A stretch of 64,000 nt of DNA from Chelonoidis abingdonii. Lineage: Eukaryota > Chordata > Testudines > Testudinidae. Positions 1-11,045 of the stretch are shown here, one piece after another (the first letter of the stretch is position 1; each line of letters starts with the position of its first letter). The notes below the pieces were generated by a model. It saw only the letters and a program-made list of their open reading frames with translations. It did no database searches and was not told the DNA's origin. Position numbers and translations under genes: made by a program. The stretch lies in NCBI RefSeq assembly GCF_003597395.2, contig NC_133778.1, positions 22,843,228 to 22,907,227 of the forward strand, written 5' to 3'.

Positions 1-34
1 AGTTCAGAAGCTGAAGGCTTCTCAGGAGAATACC

Positions 35-365
35 GTACCCCACACACCCCCTCTTTTAAATGACAGGGCTTCCAGCTCAAGCACCTCCACGTGGCACAGG
101 GAGAGAGCTCTCAAGTAGGAAGGTCCCAAATTATTTAGGACTTTGAATTTAAAATGTTAGTTTTGACCTAATCTGGAAACTTGTAGGTAGCCACTGTAGG
201 TCACAGAGGTTGGATGATGAGTTTCCCCTGGAGAAACATTGTTTAACATGCTGGACATTGCATTCGGCACCTCATTAAGTTTCCAGATTGATAAAAGGCA
301 TAAATTCCAGGTAAAGTACACTGCAGTGATACTGGCTGGAGTTGACAAAGGCCTGGATCATGGTA
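35..365 (-). repeat. possible old LINE-like repeat fragment
   Basis: This stretch has the feel of a degenerate interspersed repeat seen in sauropsid genomes: 'taggactttgaatttaaaat', a 'ggtagccactg' block and 'acaaaggcctggatcatggtagcaag' style wording read like the 3' coding part of an old LINE. The frame is broken throughout. I cannot place the family with confidence, and unique sequence is the alternative. Confidence 0.25.
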
Positions 366-942
366 GCAAGTCCTGCATCTTAAAGAGTTAGTCAGAATCT
401 GCTAACCAGGCGCAAATAGTAAGAATTATTCCTGCCCCCACTGCTATCATGTTGTTTAACAACATTTATTGAAGAGTGAGATCTAATCTGAAGTTTATTT
501 ATGAAACTGGATAAGGGAATGTTCCCTAAAGTTTGGTGACCTTAATTCTGGTGCTAGATTTGCAAGCCAGCCTTGCTGGAAACATAAATTTCTTTTATTC
601 AATGTACTAAATTCACAAATCTAATCTAAATGAACAGCTGGGTTATTCTTCCTCTAGGCATAACAAACCCTGCATGTTTTGAAATATGTAACTCTTCTCT
701 TTCACAAATATCTATTTGCTTTCAGTACAGGCATAAAGCAGAAGTGTTATGAACCTCAACAAGTAGTCTGAATAGTCAGCAGATAAAATAAAGTAGATCA
801 CAGATCAGGAGTTGAAAAAAACAGAAGAATCAAGGTTTCAGAGCCATTCTAGTGGTACAGGGAACCACTGCTCGGGAGCTCTAGAGGGAACAGAGGCTGG
901 CTGTGAACGTAAAGTATTGCTAGAAAACTATGCTTATGCACC
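366..942. other. unassigned AT-rich non-coding DNA
   Basis: No repeat family, coding frame or RNA fold was recognised. Base use is typical of turtle intergenic DNA. Confidence 0.6.
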
Positions 943-1229
943 TAGGGTACGTCTACATTTTGAGCTGGGGGAGTAATTCCCAGCTTGAGGAGACATAACC
1001 AGGCTAGCTCCAATCGAGCTAGCGGGCTAATAGAGAATAGCTGCAGCCACACGAACAATGGAAGGAACAAGCTGGTCCAAACATGTACCTGTCCAAGATC
1101 TTAGGTATGTACCTGGAGCAGCTAGCCCCTCCTGCCATGGGAACTACATTCTATTTTTAGCCCTCTAGATCAATCAGAGCTAGCCTGGTTATATCTCCTC
1201 AAGCTAGAAATCACATAGACATACCTTAA
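943..1229. mobile_element. MITE, hAT-type termini
   Basis: The ends form inverted repeats: 'tagggtacgtctacatttt' on the left and 'cacatagacataccttaaa' on the right (reverse complement 'ttaaggtatgtctatgtg'). The interior is itself palindromic: 'gagctagc' and 'gctagctc' motifs, plus 'aaccaggctagctc' near the left and 'gagctagcctggtt' near the right. There is no coding capacity, so this is a non-autonomous element. The GGGTACGTCTACA-like end recurs in several other MITEs in this window. A clean TSD was not resolved. Confidence 0.7.
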
Positions 1230-1231
1230 AA

Positions 1232-1638
1232 GCTTTCAGCTATGGTGTTACCCTTGATGTAAAAGCTATTGTGCTCTGGGGAATGGGAAAATAAGCACTA
1301 CAATAACTGCACATTTCAGGATAACTGTATTGCTCTTTTCCCTTGCTAATTAGAGATCCCAAAATGGGCACAGTGAACACAAAAGAACACCTCAGCGATG
1401 TTCTGATAAGAGAGACACTGGGCAATTTCCCACCATCCCTAGTTGTAATAAGATTTGGAAGTGGTCTGCTACATCAGCACTGAATGTGCTGTAGAAATAA
1501 TCCTAGCTACTTGCAAGAGGTAAAGAATAATAGTGAAAAAAATTCACTTCTAATCTATAGGAAAATCTATAGGACTGAAGATGTAAATATTAGAGAGACA
1601 TGATCCTTAAATTTTTTTAACACTCTTTTTAAATCAAC
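1232..1638. other. unassigned non-coding DNA
   Basis: Nothing recognised; AT-rich sequence between a MITE and an old CR1. Confidence 0.55.
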
Positions 1639-1639
1639 A

Positions 1640-2292
1640 GGCCTAGATAACTTGCATCCAAGAGTTTTAAAAGAGCTGGCTAAGAGGCTATGTGGACCAT
1701 TATTATTGATTTCAATAAGTCTTGGAACACTGGGGAAGTTCCATAGAACTGAAAGAAAGCTAATGTGCCAATATTTTAAACGGGTAAATGGGATGACCCG
1801 GATATTTATAGGTCTGTCAGCCTGCCACCAATCCTGGATAAAATAATGGAGCAGCAGATACGGGACTCAATTAATATAGAAGTAAACGAAGGTAATACAA
1901 TTAATGCTAATCAATAAGGGTTAATGGACAATAGATCTTGTCAAACTAACTTCATATTTTTTCTGCTGAGATTACAAGTTTGGTTATCAAAGTCAATAGT
2001 GTTCATGTAATAAACTTCTTTAAGGCATGGGAACAAATATTTGATATTTGAGGGCTCTTCAATCTAACAGACAAAGCTGCAACATGATCCAATGACTAGA
2101 AATTGAAACCAGGTAAATTCAAACTGGAAATGAGGCACAACTTTAAAATGGTTAATTAACCACTGGAACAATTTACCAACCCACAATTTTTATCAAGACT
2201 GGATATATTCAGGGGAAGTCCTAAACCCGGTGTTATACAGGAGGTCAGACTATATGATCACAAAGGTTCCTTCTGCTTTATAATCTAAGAAA
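1640..2292 (+). mobile_element. old CR1 LINE copy, internally deleted
   Basis: The left part reads in frame as a CR1 reverse transcriptase stretch, with 'LHPRVLKELAKRL' from 1652. In CR1 this lies upstream of the catalytic core. The following text ('cctggataaaataatggagcagcagatacg') continues the same domain with frameshifts. The copy then jumps to the CR1 3' end at about 2195-2290, recognised by 'gaggtcagactatatgatca' and 'ttccttctgctttataatct'. The middle of the RT is missing. Many stops and a degraded tail make this an old, dead copy on the plus strand. Confidence 0.75.
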
Positions 2293-3905
2293 CTATTAAA
2301 TTACTCTGTTCTACCCTTTTCAGATGAAATGGTCAAATATGATGGTGTATGGTGCTTTTCTTGCCATGATACTGTTGATTATTATTCAGTTGGGTCTGAA
2401 ATAGGATGGCCAGCTTACTTCACTTGGATTCTTACAACAATCCTCCATGAGTAAAGCATGTAATCCAATAAAGCACCCAATCTCCATAGCATATTATTTT
2501 AAACCCTTTTTAATCAACTTAGCATAAAAATGACAAATGAATAAATAAGCTGAGTCAGGTCATCCCCAGCTCCTAAATGTATCACTGATGCACCAAAACC
2601 CAATGAAACCATAGAATCAAAATAATTTGGTAATTCTTATGTCATTTATAATTGAAGAGGAACTGTAAATTATTTAATAGGTTTTAAACAGAATATATAA
2701 CAGTAAATTAAATATTTTTGCAAGCAAACTTTGGTTGTTTTAGCTTGTCTATAACATATGTAAGAAGTGAAATCTTGCCTCAAGCTTGGCATTTAAAAAA
2801 TTCCCCGATTTCCATCAGAAAAAGAAAAGGTTCAGCACATCTGGTTTCAGCAATTGGAGGCATAAATACACCTTTAAGAAAAATATTTATCAATTTAGGA
2901 GTGTGTCCTTGAGATATAGGAGTTTTTATAGGTGGGTGACACACACCCTCCTGAGTGGTACACATAGCATCTCCATGGAAACACAGGGATACAGATCCCC
3001 TTGCATCACTTATCTGAGGGATTAGCAGCTTTTGTATTCAGCTTGGAGAAGAAAGCCATAATAAGTGAGGGGAGGAGGGGGATGGTTATTCACATAGAGC
3101 ACCTAGCAGGATTGCGGCCTTGCATTTTTCAGGATGCACAAACTGTTTCCCATTTATTTCATCCACCACACAATACTGACAAAATTCCTTACAGAAATAG
3201 GTTTAGGGAAGGACTGCTAATTGTTTTCAAGTAATAAAAATATATTTGAAGTATTTCCCCTGTATCTGATATTTTTCCTTCTGTTACGTGCTCAAGTGCA
3301 TTCTATACATTCAGCTCATTTGTACTTTTAACCTCTGTTTTTAATATATACTCGGGCTGAAGTGTTATGTTAAAATCACATATAGACTTGTGTCCACCAT
3401 TTATAATCACAGTATGAAGCATAGTAAAGGAGTCAGGGAAGTAGTTCTGCATGTCAACCTTTGAAACACACTATTGTAACATGATAAAGGGATCAAGAAC
3501 TGACACTTTAAGCCAAAATACAAATGAGACAGCAACAGCATAATTCATTTAAACTTCCTCCCTATAGTTAATACTCTGAATTCCCTTGTGACAATGAGCT
3601 GATGAGTCCTCAGGAGTCAGTTTTGGTAGCCGCCCTCACTAAATGTGAATCTAATAGATAGGCGGGCATATGCAGAGTTCTTACTAGCATGAGATCAGAA
3701 TGGCTGCTTTATTCATGATAACCAGCAAAACTGAGAGAGTTATGCAGGTTACCCCAAAAGAGTGCCAGTAACCTTTCATGACAAACCACACCCTCCATAG
3801 CTCATTTACTTAAAGAAAAACTATTTTGCAAATGTTTTAGTGAGATGTAAAAAGAAATATTAAAGCATTTAATAGTATCCATGCCCCTGTAAAGTCAGGC
3901 TCCCA
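2293..3905. other. unassigned AT-rich non-coding DNA
   Basis: Apparently unique sequence with no recognised repeat. Short open frames around 2718-3234 have no family resemblance and normal non-coding base use. I see no splice-bounded exon. Confidence 0.6.
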
Positions 3906-3910
3906 TATAG

Positions 3911-4138
3911 AGGCAGCGTTGCCTAGTGGCGAGAGCACTGGCTTAGGACTCTGGAGACCCGGATTCCATTTCTTGTTCTACCACTGACCTGCTGATTGGT
4001 ACTGAGCAAATCACTTCATGTCTCTATGCCTCAGTTTCCCCATCTATAAAAATGGGGATAATGATACTAACCCTCCTCTGCAAAGTGCTTTGAAATCTAC
4101 TGATGAAAAGCACTAGATGAGTGCCAGCATCACGAGTT
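3911..4138 (+). repeat. tRNA-derived CORE/MIR-like SINE
   Basis: The head carries a Pol III A-box-like 'tagtggcgagagcactgg' and a B-box-like 'gacccggattcc'. The body has the standard 'gcctcagtttccccatctat' and 'aatggggataatgatacta' motifs, and it ends in 'aaagtgctttgaaatctact'. It is close to full length, on the plus strand. A noisy partial copy of this same SINE occurs at about 7088-7300. Confidence 0.85.
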
Positions 4139-4139
4139 C

Positions 4140-5382
4140 AACTGTGCAGGTCTTGGGAAGAAAAATTAGTTCCATTTTATAAAAATACAGTGACTGATTA
4201 CACTGCTATTAGACTCCGTTTCAGTTATATGAATTTGTGGTATTACAGGTATTAACAAGCATAAATACTATCTGAAGTGTAATAACAATGTAATTAGTCA
4301 GTCTATTATCAAACATATACATCACATTAAAATAATAAATTTTAAAACAACTCTAAATGCAAGTTCAAATAGATTTTGTACACATAGAAAATACTATTAC
4401 TATATCAGCAGATATCCCGAAACCTCTCTGGTCTAGAAACAAGGGCTGTGTGCCCTGCTGGAAAGTGGGAACTCTTCTGCTCCCACTTTTAAAAGGCTGC
4501 TAGATATCAGATCACAAAGCTATCAGTAAATATTGCCTGTGCCGGGGTTTGGATCTGTAACATCAATGGGCCTTAAGCATATCCTTAAAGCACAAACCTT
4601 TGGTATCTGTGCCTGTGAGGTTCTCTCAGCTAGAATTCATTTTATCACCTTTTAGGGAGATTATCTATGAGCAATACACTTCCCCAGGTCATCAAAAAAA
4701 AAAAAAGGCAAATAAAACAAACAAACAAACAGAGCTAGTGCACAATGGAGTACTGTGATGAGATACCATTTACATTCTTGTGTGCTATGCCATCAGTTGA
4801 GTCCCTGCATCTGAGTAGCATCCACCCATTATACTTGTGTTCACAAGTGAATGCTTTGAAGCATTCAGCTAAACACCATCATTACAGAACCACTCCTTTC
4901 TGTTTATCATACGTAGCCAGAGTACGCAGATGTTGAACTGATTATATCAGCCAGAAAAAACCTGTGTTATGATGGTACTTATCTTCCACTAGCTGCATAT
5001 TATTTTCTATATTTTTGCTCTTTTTCCAGAAGAAATCATTTACAGAGACTCATTTATATTCTTGTCTGACAATCAGAACACTATTAAAGGACACTAACAA
5101 AGTGGTTAGGACGTTAGCTTAGTTTGCTTTCTCCTTTTTAACCAGTGAACGCAAGCCTGCTAGCTACATTATGGGCCTGACTCAGCCCTCCTTGGATTCA
5201 ATGGAAAGGCTCCCACTGACCAGTAAAGGTAGCATCACACTTTAAGGCTTCAATCCTGCAAAACACGTCCAATGCTGAATTTTACAAACATACGTGAGCC
5301 TAAGTCAGCTATACTTAAAAACACGGACAAAATGAGTTACTGAAAAATATACTTATACTTATATTCAACTCCATGCTGATTA
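4140..5382. other. unique DNA, source of the noisy duplicate
   Basis: No family was recognised apart from a 12-13 A homopolymer near 4688-4700 followed by (AAAC)n. This stretch reappears, with frequent small deletions and substitutions, at about 7310-8325. About 11 CpGs were counted by hand over 4140-5400, a normal depleted level. Confidence 0.7.
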
Positions 5383-5583
5383 GGCCTCAGTTGTGTCCAG
5401 TTCTGGGTGCTGCATTTCAGGAAGGATGTGGACAAATTGGAGAAAGTCCAGAGAAGAGCAACAAAAATGATGAAAAATCTAGAAATCATGACCTATGAGG
5501 GAAGATTGAAAAAACTGGGTTTGTTTAGTCTGGAAAAGAGAACACTGAGAGGGGACATGATAACAGTTTTCAAGTACATAAAA
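5383..5583 (+). mobile_element. CR1 LINE, 5' part of a split copy
   Basis: Reads as the C-terminal RT region of CR1: from 'gttgtgtccagttctgggtgc' through 'acaaattggagaaagtccag' to 'ggggacatgataacag', encoding DVDKLEKVQRRATKM. The match stops at 'gtacataaaa'. The continuation of the same CR1, starting with the same 'acataaaa', is at 10727. In between lie a noisy tract and a hAT element. The 5' end is truncated, as is usual for CR1. Confidence 0.9.
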
Positions 5584-8518
5584 CTCTTGCCTGAGCTATA
5601 TACCACTAGGTGTAAATAGCAAATGTAGCTGGTGATGCACCCGGCTTAGGGTAACCAGAGGACGTGCCTTAATACTCCTAATCCTAGGGTATCATAATCT
5701 GCAGATGCTCTCTACATCGTCCAAGCGGTGCCCACATGTCTACAATGCCTTTTCCATTCGTCACAGGACTATGGACGGTCACCACTACATACTCTACGCA
5801 CAGTGAAAATTTTGAACAGCTTTCCTTTTCAATGTACTTAATACCGCATCTTCGCTGAGTAATGTTTACACTATTCATTCGCTAATCGCCAGCAATACCT
5901 ACCACTTTCGCTTATACAGCATGGCCAATTATGGATTGAGTGGGTAGGACATAAGCTATAGCTAGTGCTGAGACCATTCATCATCAGTTTTTATAATATT
6001 ACTAGTCTTGAGCTAGTATCCTCCTCCTATCTTAGCTCAGCGTGGGTGAAGTAATGTCTAACATATCTGCAGCTTCTTTCATTACTGGGCATTCGTCTAA
6101 GTTACACGCACCCCTATCCATTGCGGTTAAACTCCACTGGCTGGTCATGATGATTTGCCTGTACTCTAAATGAGCGCGGATGTCTTAATATATACTCCCA
6201 GCTCCTCCCTTGCCCACCTGGGGAATGCTTAAGCTGAGAGGGTATTCAGAAATCTGATCACATACTTCTTTCAACTCAGTAGTTATTAGCCACGCACCCA
6301 GATCATGAAGCATAGAGTCAACTCAAAAGCACAGGGGATGATCTTACTTGAGGGCTAATATCAGTTCATAAACTTATTGTTGCATATACTATATTAGTCC
6401 TCGGGGAATCTACAGCATTTTTGACACACCAAACGTATAATAGTGGTCAGACATAAGGCCAGTATCTGCACACTGGAACTTAGATATAATAATGACAGGA
6501 TATTTATCTTTACTCTATAGTTATACTCTCCATTTTGACATGACTCACTGATTATCCACACGGGAGCACTTATCTATGTGGTGCCGCTCATATTTGATCT
6601 TATAGCATAAATCCACGGCATCAAGTGCTCAGAGTACTTACTCACCATTATACTAGCAGAGATAGAATCGGGCATAACATTCCTTTACTATATTGTAATT
6701 ATCAATATTGTGAATAACAGTTTTAATAAAAAATAATTAACTCTCGTTAAGCACCACTAGTGAAGTCGTGAGCAATATATCGTGAGCAAGGAATGCCATT
6801 CGCGGAAAAAATAATTTTGGCTCTTTAATATATATAACCAGCACTAGGGATAGGAGGTTATTTACAAGTATGTGTGTGTGCCCAGAGAACGCGGAGCTGT
6901 TTAAACGAAGAAGGAGTAGCCCATAGATAGTTGCACTATTTGCCTCATTGACCAGCACTCACACACATATTCACACAAATTACGCATATTTATCAAGCTT
7001 ATGATGCGGACCACCATTCTTATGCATAGTATTGTAGGCTTAGCTGAGTTTAAGCATTTATATACTCATGCCACTGTACAGTGCAGGCTCAGGCAGCGTG
7101 CTAGTGGCGAGCACGCTGGACTCGGACGGATTCTTCTTCTAGACAGCACAGCGCAGATTGTATCATATTTTTTTATTCTTCGATTGACAATCCTTCATGT
7201 CCTAGCTCAGTCATATGGTAATATCAATCCTCGCAAGTGCTTTGAAAATCTAACGAAGAAAGCACTAAGATGATCCCCAAGCATCAACGAGTTCAACTAA
7301 TGCATCTGGAAGAAAATACATTATAAAAATATCAGTACTGATACACACTCGTTTCATTATTGAATGGTATTACAGTATTCCACATGTAAAACCAAAGTAA
7401 TTAGTTCCAAACATACACACATATAATAAAATTTAAAAAAAACATCAAATGCAATTAGTTCCAATAAGATTTTGTACCACTATAGAAAACTATTACTTAA
7501 CACCGAAAACTCTACCCTGCTGGAAATGGGAACTCTCTGCTCACAGCTAGAATATCCACATCAAAAAGCCCTACAGAAATATTGCCTGTGCCGGGGTTTT
7601 GGATCCTGTACACACAATCCTTAATAGATCCCTGTTGAGTCACCTCCACTAATTCCATAAAACCTTTTAGGTGAATACTAGAGCCAATACAACCTTCCCA
7701 GGCCACAAAAAAAAAAAAAATGGCAAATAAACCAAACAAACAAACAGAACAATAGTGATGGATACTCATTCAACCATCAGTGTTGGAAAAACTCATAGCA
7801 TCCACCCAATTTATACTTGTGTCACAAATTCACAATATTCTAAACACCATCATTACAGAAGCGACTAACGTTTCTGTAATCATAAGCAGTACGCAATGTT
7901 GACCTGATTATCATCAGCAAGAGAAAACCCTGTGTTAAACAGGTATCGTAATCTTTTCCACTAAGTCGTCATATTAGTTCTATGCATCTTAAATAGAAGT
8001 AAGACACTCATTAAAACAACTAATTAAAGGACATAACAAAGTTGTTAGGAACTTAGCTTATGTTTGCTTTCTCCTTTTTAACCAGTGAACCAAGCCCACT
8101 ATTATGCCTGATCAAGCCCTCCTTGATCAATTGGAAGCCTCCCACGACCCATAAAAGTACATCCACACTTTAAGGCAACAATCCTGAAACACGTCAATGC
8201 TGAATTTTACAAACATACCGTGAGCTAACGAGCAAGAAACTATATTTAAAAATAGCAACACGGTACAACATGAGTACGTGTAAAGAAAACTATGACTTAT
8301 ACTTATATACAACTCCATGCTGATCTAGGCCCAGTTGTTTAAAATGGTGCGGTCATTTAGAAGGATGTGACAAATTGGAGAAAGTCCAGAGAAAGCAACA
8401 AAATGATGAAAAATCTAAAGAATCATGAACCTATGAGTGGAAGATTTGAATAAACTGTTTGTTAGTCTGGAAAAGAGAACAGTGAGAGGGGACATGATAA
8501 CAGTTTCAGTACATATAA
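5584..8518. other. suspected assembly artefact: noisy duplicated tract
   Basis: The right half (about 7080-8518) aligns collinearly to 3895-5583 but is about 250 bases shorter, with small deletions every few bases. It includes the SINE, the unique DNA and the CR1 fragment. Exact islands survive, for example 'gtttgctttctccttttta' at 5122 and 8062. The left half (5584 to about 7080) matches nothing I can find in the window. It holds about 18 CpGs in 5640-6180, roughly four times the local density. Vertebrate DNA this old should be CpG-depleted, and real divergence would not be so deletion-biased. Uncorrected long-read sequence is the best explanation; a true old tandem duplication is less likely. 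Confidence 0.75.
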
Positions 8519-8690
8519 CAGGGGTTGCAACCTTTTCAGAAGAAAAAATCTCATTTATTCACTTTAATTTAAGTTCCGCTGCTGATTAATACATTTAATG
8601 TTTTTTAGGAAGGTCTCTCTCTCTCTATAAGTCTATATATTATATTAACTAAACTATGTTGTACTGTTAGACAGAGGCCTGTTATTGAGG

Positions 8691-9487
8691 TGTCAAATCA
8701 GATAGTAGGATGTTCTTTTACCTGTAAAGGGTTACAAGGAACCAAACCCCCTGAACCAACGGCACGCAATCAGGAAACAAGATTTTAAAAGCTCAGGGAG
8801 GAAGTTGGTGTTTGTCCCTTTGTCTGTTTCTTCCGTCTGTCTCTCGAAGAGGATCTTCTACTCAAGCTCATTAATAACTTCAGTTCCAAGCTTGTAGTAA
8901 ATGTTTTTTTTGTATTTACATGTGTGTATTCCTGGTAATAATAATTTAAATTGAAATCAATTATTCATAGTTTTCTTTTTAACAATTGAACCTGTATATT
9001 TTATTCTTGATACCAAGATAGCCATTATGTCTTTTCTTTCTTTATATAAAGCTTTCCTTTTTTTTTTTTTTAAAAAAAAAAGCTTTGTTTTTTAGATAAA
9101 TGAGGCTCAGGATAGAAATCCCCTGTGCCAGGGATTACGTCTCAAAAAGTCCTTCAGGCGACAGACTGGAGGGGGAAAAGGAAGAGGGACAGTATATTGC
9201 CTCTCTGTTTGTAATTCAAAAAAAGTACTAGAATCTTCCAGGGTACTAACCCAAGCGATGATAGCCTGGGGAGGAGTCAAGAGAGATAGGGGAGGGGAAA
9301 TTGTGTAAGACTCAGGGCATCTGAGTCTTGGTCCCCAGGAAGGTTTGGGGAGACCAGAGTTGAGCCTAACAACGGAAATTTTTGGCTGTGGCAGGCTATC
9401 AGATACAAGCTGGAATTGAAGCTTGAGGTTTCATGCTAGCAATCTTAGTTCTGAAACCTAAGTTCAATCTGAGTAGGAACTATGACA
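8691..9487 (+). mobile_element. divergent solo LTR nested in the hAT
   Basis: Begins 'tgtcaaatcag' and ends 'gaactatgaca', so it has TG...CA boundaries. It shares order and wording with the three other LTRs of this window: 'cttttacctgtaaagggtta' near the start, a T-rich block mid-way, and 'ggcaggctatcagatacaag' followed by 'gctgg' near the end. Sequence divergence from them is large, so it is a sister subfamily or an older copy. The flanking pentamers 'tgagg' and 'agggg' are only partly alike. No internal retroviral or gypsy coding sequence is present. Confidence 0.6.
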
Positions 9488-9499
9488 AGGGGTCATGTC

Positions 9500-10190
9500 T
9501 CCTGCCCGAAATGAACCCCTCAGAACCCTCAACCCCCCGCATAAAAAACCTTGCCCCAACTACCTCCTCCGAACAAAAAAGCTGTCTAACTGCCCCACAG
9601 GACCACCCAAAACCCTTCTAAGCTCCCTGGCTCCTTGTCCCTCTGACTGCCTATCCCCAGTGACCCCTAGCCCCCTACTGTTCCCTGACTGCCCAACCCT
9701 TATCCACACCCCGCCCCACAGAATCCTGGGCATGCCTATTCCACCGCTCCCTGCACCCTACAGACTCCCAGAGCTCCAACGAATCCAAGCCCCCCTGCTC
9801 CCTACCTACCCCAACCCCTCCTCTACACCCCTGATCCTGACAGCACCCTCCAGAATCACCACGCATAACCAACCCGCGCCGCAGCCCTTGTCCCCTTGAC
9901 CACTCCCTCCAAGTCCCCCACCATCTAACTGCCACCCAGGACCCTCCTTGCTCACCCGCTCCCCGACTGCCCTGACCCTTATCCACCTCCCCTGCTCCCT
10001 TACAGACTCATGGACCTCCAATGACCCATCCAATACCCCCCCCTGTGTCCCTGACTTGCCCCTCCAAGACCCTCCACCCCAACCACCTCCGCCCGGGATC
10101 TTACCCCCCCATCCAACCCACCCTGCTCCCTGTCCACTGACTGTCCCCACCCCTTACCCAACCCCCGAGGCCCCGGACCCCTTACCATGA
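9500..10190. repeat. C-rich degenerate minisatellite in hAT
   Basis: A strongly C/T-biased plus strand built from variants of 'ccctgactgcccc' and 'cccatccaa...cccc', with a loose period near 40-50 bases. The same kind of unit fills the hAT element at 46020-46944. Long open frames on both strands here are due to the lack of A-rich stop codons. Confidence 0.7.
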
Positions 10191-10194
10191 GGCT

Positions 10195-10620
10195 TCAAGA
10201 AGCATGTTCTGCTCCGCGCAGAGCCAGACATGCTGCTCCACGGAAGTGGGCAGACCTGCCCCTCTGAATGCTGCACACGTGGCAGCATGGCTCCAGGGGA
10301 GGGGGGAGCGTGTCTGCCTCTCCATAGAGCCAAACACTGCCCTGCGGGAGCGGGCAGTCCAGCCCCCAAAGCACTGTGTGCGCGGCAGCATGGCTCCAGG
10401 GGAGGGGAGAAGGCAGGGAAGGGGCTGGCGGCTTGCTGCGCTCAGTCCGGTGCTCCGGCCCGGGAGCGCAGACCCCACAGCTTGCCGCGCAGGGAAACTG
10501 GGGCCATTTGCCCACCCCAGCATCAGGGGCACACCCCATGCGCCTGTGCTTCCGCCCCCTGCCCCCATGGGGCGGGGAAGTGGAGGGCGGAGAAGAGAAG
10601 GCCGGGCTGGGCAGGATTTT
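10195..10620. repeat. GC-rich internal block of hAT with direct repeat
   Basis: Two copies of 'ggcagcatggctccagggga' lie about 105 bases apart (near 10279 and 10384), showing an old tandem duplication of a GC-rich unit. The block ends with an inverted pair, 'gctgctgcctgccgga' and 'tccagcaggcagcag' at 10631-10663, just inside the right terminus. Confidence 0.6.
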
Positions 10621-10726
10621 TAATGACACGCTGCTGCCTGCCGGAACTCCAGCAGGCAGCAGTGTGCCATTAAAAATCGGCTGGCGCGCCATTTTTGGCA
10701 TGCGTGCCATAGGTTGCCAACCCCTG

Positions 10727-11043
10727 ACATAAAAGGTTGTTACAAGAAGGAGGGAGAAAAATTGTTCATCTTAACTCTGAGGATAGGACAAAAAGCAATG
10801 GGCTTAAATTGCAGCAAGGGAGGTTTAGGTTGGATATTAGGAAAAACTTCCTGTCAGGGTGGTTAAGCACTGGAATAAATTGTTTAGGGAGGCTGTGGAA
10901 TCTCCATCACTGGAGATTTTTAAGAGCAGGTTAGACAAACACCCTTCAGGAATGGTCTAGGTAACACTTAGTCCCGCCACGAGTGCACGGGACTGGACTG
11001 GGTGACCTCTCGAGGTCCCTTCCTGTCCTATGATTCGATGATT
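10727..11043 (+). mobile_element. CR1 LINE, 3' part of the split copy
   Basis: Picks up at 'acataaaaggttgttacaag', exactly where the 5' part stops at 5583. It runs to the CR1 3' terminus: 'ttggatattaggaaaaactt', 'ggtggaatctccat' (here 'ctgtggaatctccat'), 'gactggactgggtgacctct' and the terminal 'tatgattcgatgatt'. The 8 bases 'acataaaa' are the hAT target duplication. The real host sequence is therefore one CR1 of about 510 bases interrupted by the hAT. Confidence 0.9.
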
Positions 11044-11045
11044 AT

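Larger units (their letters stand above)
8519..10726. mobile_element. hAT-type element inserted in CR1
   Basis: Termini are 'caggggttgcaacctttt' on the left and 'ggttgccaacccctg' on the right, matching the CAGGGGTTGGCAACC class of hAT ends. The flanks are 8-bp duplicates of CR1 sequence: 'acatataa' (8511-8518, in the noisy tract) and 'acataaaa' (10727-10734). The left 170 bases match the left part of the short element at 28009. The interior holds a nested LTR (8691-9487), a C-rich degenerate array (9500-10190) and a GC-rich block (10195-10620). There is no transposase. Overlapping open frames in the C-rich part are composition artefacts. Confidence 0.85.

Noticed and set aside
5584..7080. A laterally acquired or bacterial island, suggested by the CpG level
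   Set aside because: No coding frame of useful length, and it is continuous with an obviously error-laden duplicate; read error is simpler.
9495..10710. Overlapping open frames of 80-171 codons on both strands
   Set aside because: All lie in the C-rich and GC-rich interior of a hAT element, where stop codons are rare by composition. The proteins are low-complexity Pro/Gly/Ser/Arg with no domain.
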